Part shown: one piece after another, positions 11,037-22,014 of the stretch
Position numbering within the stretch: position 1 is the stretch's first letter
Layout: the number at the start of each line of letters is the position of its first letter
Assembly (NCBI GenBank): GCA_028335825.1
Contig: JAIOKI010000005.1
Coordinates: forward strand, 62,001-126,000
DNA length: 64,000 nucleotides
Reading direction: 5' to 3'
Source of the DNA: Nosema muscidifuracis
Lineage: Eukaryota > Microsporidia > Nosematidae
Program-made: the position numbers and the translations under genes
The notes under the pieces: model-generated
Told to the model about the DNA's origin: nothing
The model's input: only the letters and a program-made list of their open reading frames with translations
Databases searched by the model: none

Positions 11037-12422
11037 TCATTTAATATCTTCAGATCTGTAATATAAAAATACCATAGTAGGTTGTCCTATTATACAGAAA
11101 CAACACCAGAAGAAATAATTAGATAATCTAGGAAATACTTTCTTAATACACTCAGATATAAAAATAATAGGAATTTGTCCCATCATAGCAAGGAAAACTA
11201 ATCCACTAAATTTCTTAGTAGATAAAGATAATACATATTCATGAAATAAAGCTGATATAAAAAAACATACAGCTCGTGAAATATTTTTACTCAACTTATT
11301 TCCCAAATCAACATCCAATCTTTTTCTTAATGGAATATAGACATGTTTTTTAAACCAGTTATGTACAGGAATATTCCATAGAGTCCAAAATTCTGCTACA
11401 GATGAGGAATTCCACCAAGCTTGATAAAATTCATTTTCTTTAAAAAGAGTTATCTCTGCTAAAATATCTAAAAAGCATACAAAAACAAGATGAAAGAAAA
11501 TAATAAAAAGAAGAGCAGTGCTCAATGCTAGATTTATAGCATTCTCACATAAAATGTATACATCAGAAGTTTTCTTAATCCTGTATATACTAGGAATAGA
11601 ATATTGATCAGTAACAAATACAAAAAGAAAGAGACCAAGAATAATAAGAATAAACTTATAGAAAATTTTTTTATAGTTCCTTGATATCTTCAATATATAA
11701 ATATCTTGGTAGCATAAAGTAGGAGATATCAAGAAATATAGAAAATTATTAAATCCTAATATTTTCTTATTATTATTCTCATTATTATATTTATTATTAT
11801 TTTGATTATTATTTATATTATTCTCATTATTATTTATATTATTGTTATTCTCATTACATTTATTATTCTCATTATGCTCATTTTTCTTATTACATTTATT
11901 ATTCTCATTATATAATATATGAAATGAAATTATCTTAGCTAAAAATATTAAATTAAGAATAAGAGACCATCCTGATAGATAAATATGTTTTATCTTGTAA
12001 ATATTCATATGAACTATAAAATATTCTGATATAAGTATATTAAGAAATCCTATACATAAAAATGGATACCTGGGACATACAAAATAACTTATACAAGATC
12101 TAATAAAAATAAATAAAATAGTAATAATAAAGAATTTACAATCTTCTAATGTTATTTCTGATAGAGGAATATTCATTATCCATCCAAATTCTCTGTAATC
12201 TTCTATAAGGAATCTTAGTATGCTAAGAATAGAAATAATAATTATCAAATTATTTATACCATTAGAGGGAGTAATGGAAGAAGATGGATTGACTAATTTA
12301 TTTAAAGGAGGATTATTTTCTATATTATTAGAGGGAGTAATGGAAGAAGATGGATTATCTAATTTATTGAGAGAAGGATTATTTTCTTTTTTGATGGAAT
12401 TCTTTGATTTCTTGAATTTCAT
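11037..12422 (-). CDS. DGAT1/ACAT-type MBOAT O-acyltransferase
   Basis: The protein (461 aa) belongs to the membrane-bound O-acyltransferase branch that esterifies diacylglycerol or sterol with acyl-CoA in the ER. Diagnostic features are FYQAWWN (about residue 331; family FYxDWWN, here with D changed to A), LWNIPVHNWFKKHVYIP as in DGAT1, and the catalytic-His segment ALFHEYVLS (about 393-401). Several hydrophobic helices surround these. The N-terminal cytosolic part carries two copies of a 20-residue unit with NPSSSITPSN. An Asn-rich loop (about 178-220) interrupts the hydrophobic domain. DGAT1 fits better than sterol acyltransferase because of the WNIPVH block. The start lacks a CCC run; TCCTTCC lies about 20 bases upstream. 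Together with the GPAT-type gene at 24996 it suggests some glycerolipid acylation is retained. Confidence 0.88.
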   Translation of the reverse strand: MKFKKSKNSIKKENNPSLNKLDNPSSSITPSNNIENNPPLNKLVNPSSSITPSNGINNLIIIISILSILRFLIEDYREFGWIMNIPLSEITLEDCKFFIITILFIFIRSCISYFVCPRYPFLCIGFLNILISEYFIVHMNIYKIKHIYLSGWSLILNLIFLAKIISFHILYNENNKCNKKNEHNENNKCNENNNNINNNENNINNNQNNNKYNNENNNKKILGFNNFLYFLISPTLCYQDIYILKISRNYKKIFYKFILIILGLFLFVFVTDQYSIPSIYRIKKTSDVYILCENAINLALSTALLFIIFFHLVFVCFLDILAEITLFKENEFYQAWWNSSSVAEFWTLWNIPVHNWFKKHVYIPLRKRLDVDLGNKLSKNISRAVCFFISALFHEYVLSLSTKKFSGLVFLAMMGQIPIIFISECIKKVFPRLSNYFFWCCFCIIGQPTMVFLYYRSEDIK

Positions 12423-12874
12423 TGTATTAAATCAAGGAAGGATTAAATTAGAAATATTTGAAAAATCAAACAAATAAAAAAATAAAAAACAAATTAAATA
12501 AAAATATAAAACAAATAAAAAATCCATTTTTCATGTTTCTGAAATCTATCTAAATGGTGAAGTCTTTAGATTTTTTAAGAATTTAAATTTCTTTTAACAT
12601 TCTATTATATAATTAAGCCATATCTGTTATACATAAAAATAAGATTTTTTCTTAAAGTCCAAATATAATTTATGCATAAAAAAATTAATTATTTAATAAA
12701 TATAAAATAAAATATTATATAATTAAAACATTCGTCATTGATATTTCAATCGTAAATAATTTTATAATAGATAATTTTTAAATACATCTAACGAAAAACT
12801 TACTTTAAATTTTTTCTCTTTATAAATTTTATAAGTATATTTCTTTTTGTAGTAAAATAAATCTAATTTGGAAT

Positions 12875-13045
12875 TTAACTCTTCGATAAAATATTTTCAC
12901 GCAATGACTGAATATTTGTTGACATTATTTCTAAATGACATTTCTTAGACTTCCAATTTGTCTTAGATCTGTATTCCATCGAAATGTAATCATCTCCAGA
13001 GTAATTAATTGAATTAATACTTGTATTCCCAGTGAAATTCTCTAT
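12875..13045 (-). pseudogene. Short decayed coding-like island
   Basis: On the minus strand about 56 codons are open with balanced, non-repetitive residues, including GDDYISMEYRSKTNWKSKK and, near the end, IMSTNIQSLRENILSKS. There is no start codon and the frame is closed at both ends. The phrase resembling N-I-Q-S-L-R is reminiscent of the first strand of LINE endonuclease domains, but this is a weak hint. I call it a relic because it is more protein-like than chance frames in this AT-rich DNA. Confidence 0.25.
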
Positions 13046-13227
13046 TTATCATTTTAATTTGTTGCTATTATGTCTCAAGTTCTAACAAATATTTTATTTT
13101 GCTTTTAAAGCTTTACATCAGAGGGATTTAATTAGCCAGTAAGTTATATTTTTTAAGATGTCAATCTTATCATAATTAGAATTTCTTTTTCTTTTCTATC
13201 AAGTTAATTACATTTTTAATGTTTGTA

Positions 13228-13381
13228 TTAATTATAAATAAGTTTATTCGAAATTAGTATATTAATTTAGAATCTTGTTTTTAATTAAATATTATATATT
13301 TGAATTAATTATAAATAAGTTAATTCGAAATTAGTATATTAATTTAGAATCTTTTTTTTAATTAAATATTATATATTTGAA
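13228..13381. repeat. Tandem duplication of a 77-bp unit
   Basis: TTAATTATAAATAAGTT begins at 13228 and again at 13305. The intervening sequence, including TTCGAAATTAGTATATTAAT and TTTAATTAAATATTATATAT, is repeated with few differences. Confidence 0.8.
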
Positions 13382-15489
13382 TATTATAATACCAAATACA
13401 TTAAATATAAAAATAATAAACTTATAATTAGAATAACATATTATTTTTATGAGAGTAAAATATATCTTGAATTTTTTAGTATATTATATAATAAAACTAA
13501 AAGCTCTTCTGTTCTCAGAACGAGAATTTATATTTATCATTAGAGGTAAAAAATAAATAAAAGTTGAATATCTATTTTAATTTTAATATATTTAGAGATA
13601 ATTAAATATGAATCTTAGTATAATTTTTAAAATATTTAAAGAGTTTGTTTATTAAATACAGATCATTATTCATTTCATATTTAATTTTTATATACAATTA
13701 TAGGTCAGTAGATTATTATAAATTTATATTCGACTTTTTATCTTTTTACATAGTTATTGTACATAAATATGCTAAAATGAGTTTTTTTGTATGATTATTT
13801 TTTTATCAAATTTTAATTTATTTGATATCAAATTATTATTTAAATATTTTAATATAAATGTAATATTAAAGTAAACCCCAAAAAAGTTTTATAAAAAATT
13901 AATGTAAAATTTTATCATATTTATTTGTATTAAAAAATGAATACTGGTTAATTAATAAAAAGTAAATTTATTTATTAAAACTTATTTTATTCTTGTTAGT
14001 AATTAATATTGTTATCTAAACAGTTGCTAGGAACAATTTTTGTATTAAATAATGAGATAGGATAAATGACTATTGATTTAAATAATCTCTATGTCTAACA
14101 CTTAAAATTAATTAGGAAATTGATAAATACAAGTTTAAATATCTAATTAATGATGTAGATTTGATCAAAAAAATATTACTAAGTGAAGATTAAATTAATT
14201 TTTATTACAGAGTGTTTGGGATGGCTTAATAAAATATTGAAAAATAGATAATATCTTAACCATCGAGAGGTAAGCTAAAAATAAATATAACTTATGTACT
14301 TAATCTAATTATAATAATTGTCATATATATCAATTTGAAAGACAAGATAAAATTTTTTGATATAATAATTAATATTTTTAACTTTATTGTTTATAGTAAA
14401 ACTTTACAAGATCATATTTAATTTTCTTTCTAGTTAAAATATCTCTCACAATATAATATATTAAAAATACTACCTCATTTTTTTCTTTGCAAACTTATTT
14501 AAGTTAAATTTATAAATTAAAAACTTTTTTATTATTATATTATAGATCCAGAAATAATTGTAAAATTTTGATTGATTAAATTACGTTTAATATTTGAATA
14601 ATTTAATCTATTTTTTTATCTTTAAATAATAACATATCAAAGACAAAGATTTTATTAATTTCTTAGTCTTGCATATCTACTTCATTTCGTCGATAATTTT
14701 ATCTGAAGTACTTTATATTAAACTCGAATATTGTAATCTTAAAGCTTACTTACAACTTAATTTATCAAAATAAGTTTTCTATTTTTGATAGATTTTTTAT
14801 TCTTTTTTTCTAATCCTAGCAATAATAAAAAACTTTTTCTTTGTTAGTTCATTTACTTAATTATTCTATCTTTTTTAGATGAAGTATTAAGTTATAAAAA
14901 ACAACAGATTTTCTTTGTAAATTGTTTTTATATTAATTTATATTTAACAATATATTTCACTTAGTAGAATCATACAAAATACAAACAAATGCTAATAACT
15001 CTTATTTATGTTTTCATCTATACTTGTTAAAAAATTTAATCTATCTTCAAATTAATATCAATTGCTGTATTATAATTTTTTAAACGCTTCTATTGCTTTA
15101 TACTTGCATTTATGAAATCTGTTCTTCTCTTCGTTATATTACAACTAGAATTAATATAATAAAGAATATTTCTATTAATTTATTGTATTGTTTATCTCAT
15201 AATATTAGTTTTTATTTATATTTCAGTATTATAAATAATTAAAATCATATTAAAGAAAGATAATATCTAAATAGCTATTCTATAAATTTTATTAAAATCA
15301 TATTAAAGAAATTTTCTTATATATTGTATAATTATTCAAGTAAATCGTTTAAATGAAATATTTTTTATAAGAAATTGAATATAAAAAATGTTCATCAATG
15401 ACGTGTAGAAAAGATTTTATAAATATTTAAAATTATTCAATTTAATCATTTATATGAAATATTTTTTGATTTAAATTATTTTAATTTAA

Positions 15490-15954
15490 CTACCACTTTA
15501 CGCTTTTTCTAAACTCTTTCTTAGATTTTTTAGGAAAATAACATTCCCTGTTGAAAGGGAAATATGTCCAACTACTATCGCTACTACTATCCTCATCTTC
15601 AAACCTACTAATAGAAGTATTCTGTGCATTGGAATCTTCCCAGTGTTTAGTTTTGATATTAAAATTTCGAGGATTATTTTTATATTTTAGTGTAATGTTA
15701 TCACAAGAGTATGAAAATTTTGATTTTCTTTTTTTTGGTTGTCTTTTAAAGAGTTTAAAAAAATTATCAAAAATTTTTTTCTTTTTTTCTGTTGACTTAA
15801 CAATAAACATAGAGTTATCAAATGACTCTATAGATCCTTCACTAGTTTGATCAAACAATGAAACATCGACTTTGAGGTTGGTAGCTACTTTTCTTGTTAG
15901 ACTTGAAGCATAATATATGGGAAAAATACTTGAAAATATTATCAAATATAGCAT
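15490..15954 (-). CDS. Small secreted Lys/Ser-rich protein, unknown
   Basis: This 154-aa protein has a clear N-terminal signal peptide (hydrophobic residues 2-17, ending near YYASS). The rest is polar: a Lys/Arg-rich patch around KKKKIFDNFFKLFKRQPKKRK, a Glu/Asp/Ser patch (EDEDSSSDSSW) and a basic C-terminus. No family is recognised. The ATG is preceded by ACCCATA on its strand, supporting this start. In layout it resembles the 216-aa secreted protein at 23432-24082: signal peptide, basic F-x-K-L-F-K patch, SSS-E/D patch, basic tail. The two may be distant paralogues, each lying next to one copy of the 12-Cys membrane gene. An exported effector or spore-wall role is possible, not shown. Confidence 0.7.
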   Translation of the reverse strand: MLYLIIFSSIFPIYYASSLTRKVATNLKVDVSLFDQTSEGSIESFDNSMFIVKSTEKKKKIFDNFFKLFKRQPKKRKSKFSYSCDNITLKYKNNPRNFNIKTKHWEDSNAQNTSISRFEDEDSSSDSSWTYFPFNRECYFPKKSKKEFRKSVKW

Positions 15955-18275
15955 TATGGGTAAAAATTGTTATATTAAATACTAAAAATAAGTTAAATAT
16001 TTAAAAAATTAGCAATCTATTATTTTGATAAATTTTATTAATTTAAAGAAAATATAAATGGATAAAAAGATAAATATGAGAATCATGTAAGACAACTGTT
16101 TATCACTGCTAAAATCGTTGTGTATATATTCGATTAGTAAAAAAGTCAAATGAGATTTTCTTAAAATTAATTTAGAAACAGAAATGTTTAAAATAAAATC
16201 AAATAAAACAATAGATAAACTAATAAAATATGCAACCACTCCTTATTCATATAGTGCAGGAATTATATTAGCATTTAAGACTATTTGAAGACTATGTTTT
16301 GATGAATTTAGATAAATAAGAAAGATAAGAGAAAATGTGAAATCAAAGTTGAATTTAAGAATATCAATGTTAGGATTCTATATATAAATCAGAATGTATA
16401 CAAAGAAATGTATTATATCCATATATTTTTAGTTGCACGCGTACAAATGAAAAACTATAGAGAACTTAAGCGACATTAAATTTAAATGTAAAAGATTGTT
16501 GTTTCTAATTTACTTAACACTAGATATAACAAAAAAAAACTATTTAGATGACAGGAGATTATAATAAAAGAAAAATGGAGCTCGAATACAAAACTCTTAC
16601 AATTAATAACATTGTTTACACATCGATTTTTTGAATACATTCAACGAAGAAAAGATTAAGTTTATATTGCGAGATTATTATGTATTTAAACATCCAATGC
16701 TAGATAGATATTAAAATGATTCTATAATTACAGCTAAATGACCTACAAAAACATAACAGCTATATAATGAGTATTTTGTGCGTTACAAGATAATATCATA
16801 TTTATAGGCAAATTGCGAAGATTTGTGGCATATGATCGTATGAAACGAAATAATAACGATTTAAGATGTATAAAATTAATAAAATTAAAGATTGGCTATT
16901 ATTTTGTCAAATTATAAATAAGAAATAGGGATTTTGATGTTATACATCAGAAATTTACAAATAAAATATACAATGGTTGAAATATACAGATAAAATATGC
17001 AATGGCTGAAATATATTACCGACACTAAAAAAAGAAAGAATATATTGGAATTTGAGATCACAAGTTTCATTAAATTAATAATATTAAAAAAAAATACGAT
17101 CTCTTAGACAATAATAATGCTCTTACAAATAAACATAGATCACGAATTAGTTCGTATATGATAATATACAATGAACTTCTACAAGAATTATATAGATTAA
17201 AATACAGATACTCAAACTAAGACCTATTGAAAACAAAGGTCCTCAATATGAACTTGGAGACCTTAAATTAGAAAGCACTGAAAATGAGGATTTTATGATT
17301 ATGAACATCAATAAACAAAGCAAACGACTTCTTAAAGATTTTGTTAAAGAATGGACACACAAAACCTATCTTTAAAATTAACTTTATTAATTGTTTTTTT
17401 TTAATTTTATTTATCAGTTAGTATCTTTATTTAAAAGAAATAATATTTTAAATAATTTTGTCAATTTATTTATTGTTGATTCCATCTTCTTGCGATATAC
17501 TTCTTATCTAATCTTGATTTAAATATTTTTAAGATCCTTGCTGCGTAGACGAATATGTATACGACAAATTATATAAAGAGTATTTAACTTTTTAAATAAT
17601 TAAGCTTACTATGGAAATTTGTCGAGAGTAGATAGAAACAAAGTGTAGGGTGAGACGACGAAGTATAATCTTTGACCCTGAATCAATATAAGTTAGGTAT
17701 ATAGTAACATGTATAATATTATACCTATCAATTATTCTAAAATTTTGATAGAAAATATAATTTATTTTTTATAACAGTTAGTTCTCTTCATTTTAAAAAT
17801 GATCAGTTTTTTATTATTGATCTTTTTAATATTGTGTTTTGTAAAATTGTAATAAAATCGTAAGACTTGATTTTATTACTAAAATTTTTATTACAATTCA
17901 TTTATTATAAAGTAGTTTTTTATTTTAAAAGCTTTTTCAATCAAAAGAGATCTGAAATATGATGATTATTTCTTTGACAAAAAAATAAATCGTATTAAAT
18001 TATATTTAGATTAAAATTATGCAATTAATCTTTTTATTACTGTTTTCCATCATTTTAATAAGAAAATAATATGCAAATGCAAATATAAAAAAATTGTTTA
18101 CTGTATAAAATTTATAAAATAAAATCAAATATGACTCAAATTTAAAAACAATATCATTTTTGTTCATTTTTTAACAAATATAATTTAATTAACATACTTA
18201 ATATAAAATTTATCTTTGTTAAATTTTAGATTTTAGATCAAATTTATTTTTATATATTTTTTTTATATCCATTAT
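15955..18275. other. 2.3-kb gene-poor spacer with decayed coding-like segments
   Basis: No intact gene. From about 16260 to 17800 the DNA is noticeably less A+T-extreme than normal spacers here and gives protein-like phrases in several frames, interrupted by stops. The clearest is the patch at 17196-17375. The last 450 bases before the gene at 18276 are plain AT-rich sequence. Confidence 0.5.
17196..17375 (+). pseudogene. Decayed coding-like island (about 59 codons)
   Basis: This open stretch has balanced composition, with phrases such as RPIENKGPQYELGDLKLES and QSKRLLKDFVKEWTHKTYL before its stop. No ATG start and no family recognised. Adjacent frames up to about 17700 also give protein-like pieces. 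It is either the 3' end of a decayed gene or of an old mobile element. Confidence 0.3.
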
Positions 18276-19349
18276 ATGAGTGATGGTAGAACTGCTAGAT
18301 TGTTTGCAGATTATCAAAGATTTTATTCAGATAAAATAATTAGTGCAAACAAACATTGTTTTCATCCAAATAGAGATAGGAATTCGGTAATGGAAAATGT
18401 GAATTTCCCGAAATGCCTCAAAAGAAAGGTAAGACAGGATTGTGATTGTGTTGATTGGTGCATAGATGGAATGTTAAGATATACTCGGTTTGACAACAGA
18501 TGTAATAATATATGGAATTTAAAAGGATTTTGGACAGATGATAGTTATATAGATTGTCCTAATGAGTATGATGACTTAAGAAAGATTATACGGAATGAAA
18601 ATATAAATATCGATGTCAGGAATTTGCCTATGACAAAATTTAGTGTTGCAAGAAATTATAATCAAAGGGTAAATGATTTTAATGTAGGCTGTAATAATCG
18701 TTTATCTGAAAATGAAATTGAACAATTGTATGGACTGTACAACTGTGCAAAAGCTCTTGTACAATCTTATTGCAAAGGAGATGAAACATGTGAATTTAAA
18801 ATTAAAAAGAATTCAAGAATCAGAAATGAATGTATACCTAGAAATCTTCAACAATTTAGTTATCCTGATTTTGATGAGTTCACCGGACCAAGGGGAAGAC
18901 AATTTTATTCGGAAATGGAAAATTTAAGCTTTGATAACTCAACAGAAATCGATGAAGATGAGAATAAGACCGATAAATTATCTCTTACACCTTATATTGA
19001 AGAAGATAATGAAAATCTTAGAAGAGATATTAATATGAATAATTTAGATGATTTTGTATTCTCTAATAACTTTCCTGTTACAACTAAGGAATATCTATTA
19101 GACAATTTCTCAATGCCAGTTAAAAACTTAGAAGAGCCAGCAAGACTTATTGAATCACAAACTACTTCTAGTTTATATATGAATCCTTACGTTCAATTTG
19201 GATATATTACAGTTTTAATAATGATGATAACATTGCTTTATTGTTTATTGCGTAGTAATTTACGAATTTCATCATGTGTAAAATTAGTTACTGCTATGTT
19301 TGTATTTTTAATAGTTGGTTTGGGAATATTTGGATTATTAAATCTATAA
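18276..19349 (+). CDS. 12-cysteine protein with two C-terminal membrane helices, copy A
   Basis: This 357-aa protein has no family I recognise but is clearly paralogous to the one at 22015. The N-terminal half holds 12 cysteines that all have counterparts in the other copy, with shared blocks P-x-R-D-x-N-S, PKC, R-Q-x-C-x-C, W-C and D-x-R-C. A polar, acidic middle follows (about 190-290). The C-terminus has two hydrophobic helices (about 308-327 and 333-354) ending GLGIFGLLNL. There is no N-terminal signal peptide, so the topology is unclear: a hairpin tail anchor would leave the Cys domain cytosolic, whereas 12 conserved cysteines suggest an oxidising compartment. The start follows TATATCCATTAT, with only a CC. 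It is flanked by long decayed spacers. Confidence 0.75.
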   Translation: MSDGRTARLFADYQRFYSDKIISANKHCFHPNRDRNSVMENVNFPKCLKRKVRQDCDCVDWCIDGMLRYTRFDNRCNNIWNLKGFWTDDSYIDCPNEYDDLRKIIRNENINIDVRNLPMTKFSVARNYNQRVNDFNVGCNNRLSENEIEQLYGLYNCAKALVQSYCKGDETCEFKIKKNSRIRNECIPRNLQQFSYPDFDEFTGPRGRQFYSEMENLSFDNSTEIDEDENKTDKLSLTPYIEEDNENLRRDINMNNLDDFVFSNNFPVTTKEYLLDNFSMPVKNLEEPARLIESQTTSSLYMNPYVQFGYITVLIMMITLLYCLLRSNLRISSCVKLVTAMFVFLIVGLGIFGLLNL

Positions 19350-19433
19350 TTTTGTTTAATACTGTTTTAAAAATTAACATTGTTTATTCTTTATGATTAA
19401 AATATTAAATTTAAAGAAAAGCATTCAAGCATT

Positions 19434-19670
19434 TTGAAAGAAAAAATAACTAGGAATAACTTTAAAGCTTTTTTATTAGAATACGGTGACCTGGGTTTTA
19501 ACAGAGATTTTAATAAAAAAACTCCTCAAATTGGCCAGTTTAACAAATACAAGATAATAGAAAATGAAATTATCTTAAATATAAATTCGAAAATGACAAA
19601 TATATTCAAGCTTTTATATCTAGTTTATTTCTACATGAGAAGATGTGAATATTTTTCTAAAAAAGTATAG
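19434..19670 (+). pseudogene. Coding-like stretch without ATG start
   Basis: Seventy-eight codons are open from a TTG, with phrases such as FKAFLLEYGDLGFNRDFNKK and a hydrophobic patch FKLLYLVYFYM. The composition is more protein-like than chance. There is no ATG at the 5' end and no C-run. It begins about 85 bp after the stop of the 12-Cys gene at 18276. Not recognised; it could be a decayed gene end. Confidence 0.25.
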
Positions 19671-20399
19671 TTTATTCGTAAACCTAACTGATGCGACTTT
19701 TTATGGATTTTAATGCTTCTATACATTAAAAATAGTTGTTAATAGACAAATATTGTTGTAAAAAGCTTTGTACATTAACATGATTTTCTAAAGTTTTTTA
19801 AAAAAAGAAAGTTTAAATTAATTAAATTATAAATAAATATATATAATGTGATCAACATTTTTGATTTTCTTAATTATTAGAGATTTAAAACACGTAAATA
19901 GTTTTTTAATTTAACGAGGATAAAAATTCACCCTTGTGTTGAAAGAATTAGATACATATATACAAATAACAAGACGAGAATTGTTGAAATATACTAAATT
20001 CTATTTAAATAAAATATAGAATAGAAATAATTTCAAATGAATGTTGATATATATAGAATTGTTTGCTTTTTCAGATGATATATTGTATTTTCGAAATGTA
20101 TAAAATTGTAAGAACAATGACAAAAATTGAATTTGGTAATGAATTTTGGTAAAATAGTAAATAAATGATATTTGGAGAACTACCGAAAAAATCTACATCT
20201 TATATGAAAAAAATTCAATATGATTTCGCTAAACTTAATTTTTAATCTACATATCATATTATTCTATAGCATAAACAAAAAAATAGGTGGATTGTTGTCG
20301 AAGATTCAATATTTTTTAGAAAAAGACATAAAATTTAATAAAATTTTATGAAAATATAATTTGCCAGACAAGAAATGAAAAAAAGGTTACTTTATTTCT

Positions 20400-20663
20400 C
20401 AAATCTATTTTACAAGTGTGCTATTTCTTTTCAGATAATTATGATCAAACATTTTTATACCTATTCAATATGTAATTTGCTGTTTTCCTAGTTTGATTAC
20501 AATGACAAAAGCTGCTTCTATCTGTTAAAATCTGATTTAATTTCTTAATACTTCTCTTATAATTTAATTTGTGTAACCACAGTGAAGATTCTTTTATAAT
20601 TACATTATTGTTTTCCTTGCGTAGATAAGTTTGAAATGATAATTTATTTATTTCGATATTCAA
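20400..20663 (-). mobile_element. LINE-type reverse transcriptase tail, relic
   Basis: On the minus strand a 71-codon open piece contains SSLWLHKLNYKRSIKKLNQI, then FCHCNQTRKTANYILNRYK. The pattern S-x-W-L-x(n)-L-x-x-I, then C-x-C-x(5)-T-x-x-Y-I-L, resembles the segment after the polymerase domain of LINE elements (S-W-L...I-Q-D...C-R-x-C-x(4)-E-T-x-x-H-I-x-x-x-C), with the last H and C replaced by Y. Just downstream another frame reads NYLKRNSTLVK, like the usual Y-x-x-R-H-N-x-x-V that follows. There is no ATG and the rest of the element is absent, so it is a degraded fragment. Confidence is limited because the match is by eye. Confidence 0.35.
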
Positions 20664-22014
20664 TCTAGTGCTATGCTTGCTCTAGTACTTTATAGCTTGT
20701 ATTATTTAATCGTATTTTTCTATTTTTAAAAATCTTAATTATTCTCATAGATCTTTATTAACATTTAAAAAGCTTCTCTTTATGTATCAATTAATAAATA
20801 TTTAGTATGAAAAAAATTCTTGTTATGTATTATTACGAAGGGGTAATTTTTTTTGAAGCTTTTTATTAAATATTAACCTAAGATAAAACTAACAATTATA
20901 AGTTTTGAATTAAAATCTATGATATATCCGTTAAAATATAGTCTATATAATTCGGAAATAATTAATAAATCAGACGAATTAACTTATGAGGTAATAGATT
21001 CGTTTTAGATAGAATAATTTTTGAAACAATATCAAATATTAAACATCCAAATCAATTAATGAATGTAGTTGATAAACAATTGACTTTAAAGTCTCTTAAA
21101 GATCACAAATTAAGCTTTTTATGTAATTTTTGTAGATAATAGTTGAACATTGTTTTAGCTTCCATTAGAAAGACAAAATATTCATGTAAAATATGTCAAC
21201 TTTTATTCAAAAATATACTCTACCTCTTTAAATATATTAAATTTTAATATAGTTTTAATAAATAAACAGATTATTATAATTGAATTTTCATATTCCCTAT
21301 TAACAAAATATATTTTATCTATACGAATTGACAATAATGAATTTTTAGTAAATAATTTAATGATGATATTTATATGAAAACACGCATCGATGACTCATAT
21401 AAAGAGACAACATTAAAAAAATTAAGTAGAAACATTTATGATATCATTATTGGATATAAGTAAATTATTTGCCATTTTTAGTAAAAATTTTTAATAAAAT
21501 ATTTGTATATTCTCTAGCTCGAAAAAAACATATAAAAAATCTTTTATCTTAATATTAGAAGCATGAAATTTATTTGATTTTCTTAAAAATCAATTATTTT
21601 AAATTGTTTTTGTACACTAAACATTTATGATTTTCTATATAAAATTGTTTTTTAATTAGTTTTTTTAAAAAATATCAAAGTTATTTTAAATACTCTTTTG
21701 GTATTAAAAAGATTAAATAAGTGTCTTAAATTTAGGATACGTAATATACGTAATAATTACATCTGTGTTTTTAAATGACTAAAAAAAATTATCAATTTTT
21801 CTATCATTACATCTCTCTCGTTTATAATGAAGCTTCATAATTTAGTACTTTCTTTCAATTCTGTATTCAAGAATAATTTATAAAAAAATTTTAAAACGAT
21901 AGTACATATATTAATTACACCTATAAAATAAATAGTATTCTTTGTTTAATTTTATGTGAAAAATTAATCACTGACGTTTTAAATTTAAATAATTTTTTTG
22001 GATTTATCCTAAAT

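Larger units (their letters stand above)
12423..15489. other. 3-kb gene-poor spacer with decayed coding-like patches
   Basis: No intact gene is visible. The stretch contains two adjacent copies of a 77-bp unit (13228-13381, containing TTCGAAATTAGTATATTAAT), a coding-like patch on the minus strand at 12875-13045, and another weak minus-strand patch around 14620-14760. Scattered segments have higher G+C than the ordinary spacers. This is what old, decayed genes or transposons would leave. Confidence 0.5.
19350..22014. other. 2.7-kb gene-poor spacer between the 12-Cys paralogues
   Basis: No intact gene. It holds a coding-like stretch at 19434-19670 without an ATG and a LINE-like polymerase relic on the minus strand (20400-20663). 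Otherwise it is AT-rich sequence with occasional higher-GC patches. Its position between two paralogous genes fits a duplicated segment whose other content has decayed. Confidence 0.5.

Noticed and set aside
16009-16239. 76-codon hydrophobic minus-strand frame
   Set aside because: It would have to start at GTG; no ATG or C-run, and composition is that of AT-rich spacer.
17640-17690. GC-richer segment with AGGGT...ACCCT, possible structured RNA
   Set aside because: Only five pairs can form and the surroundings look like decayed coding sequence; no RNA family recognised.
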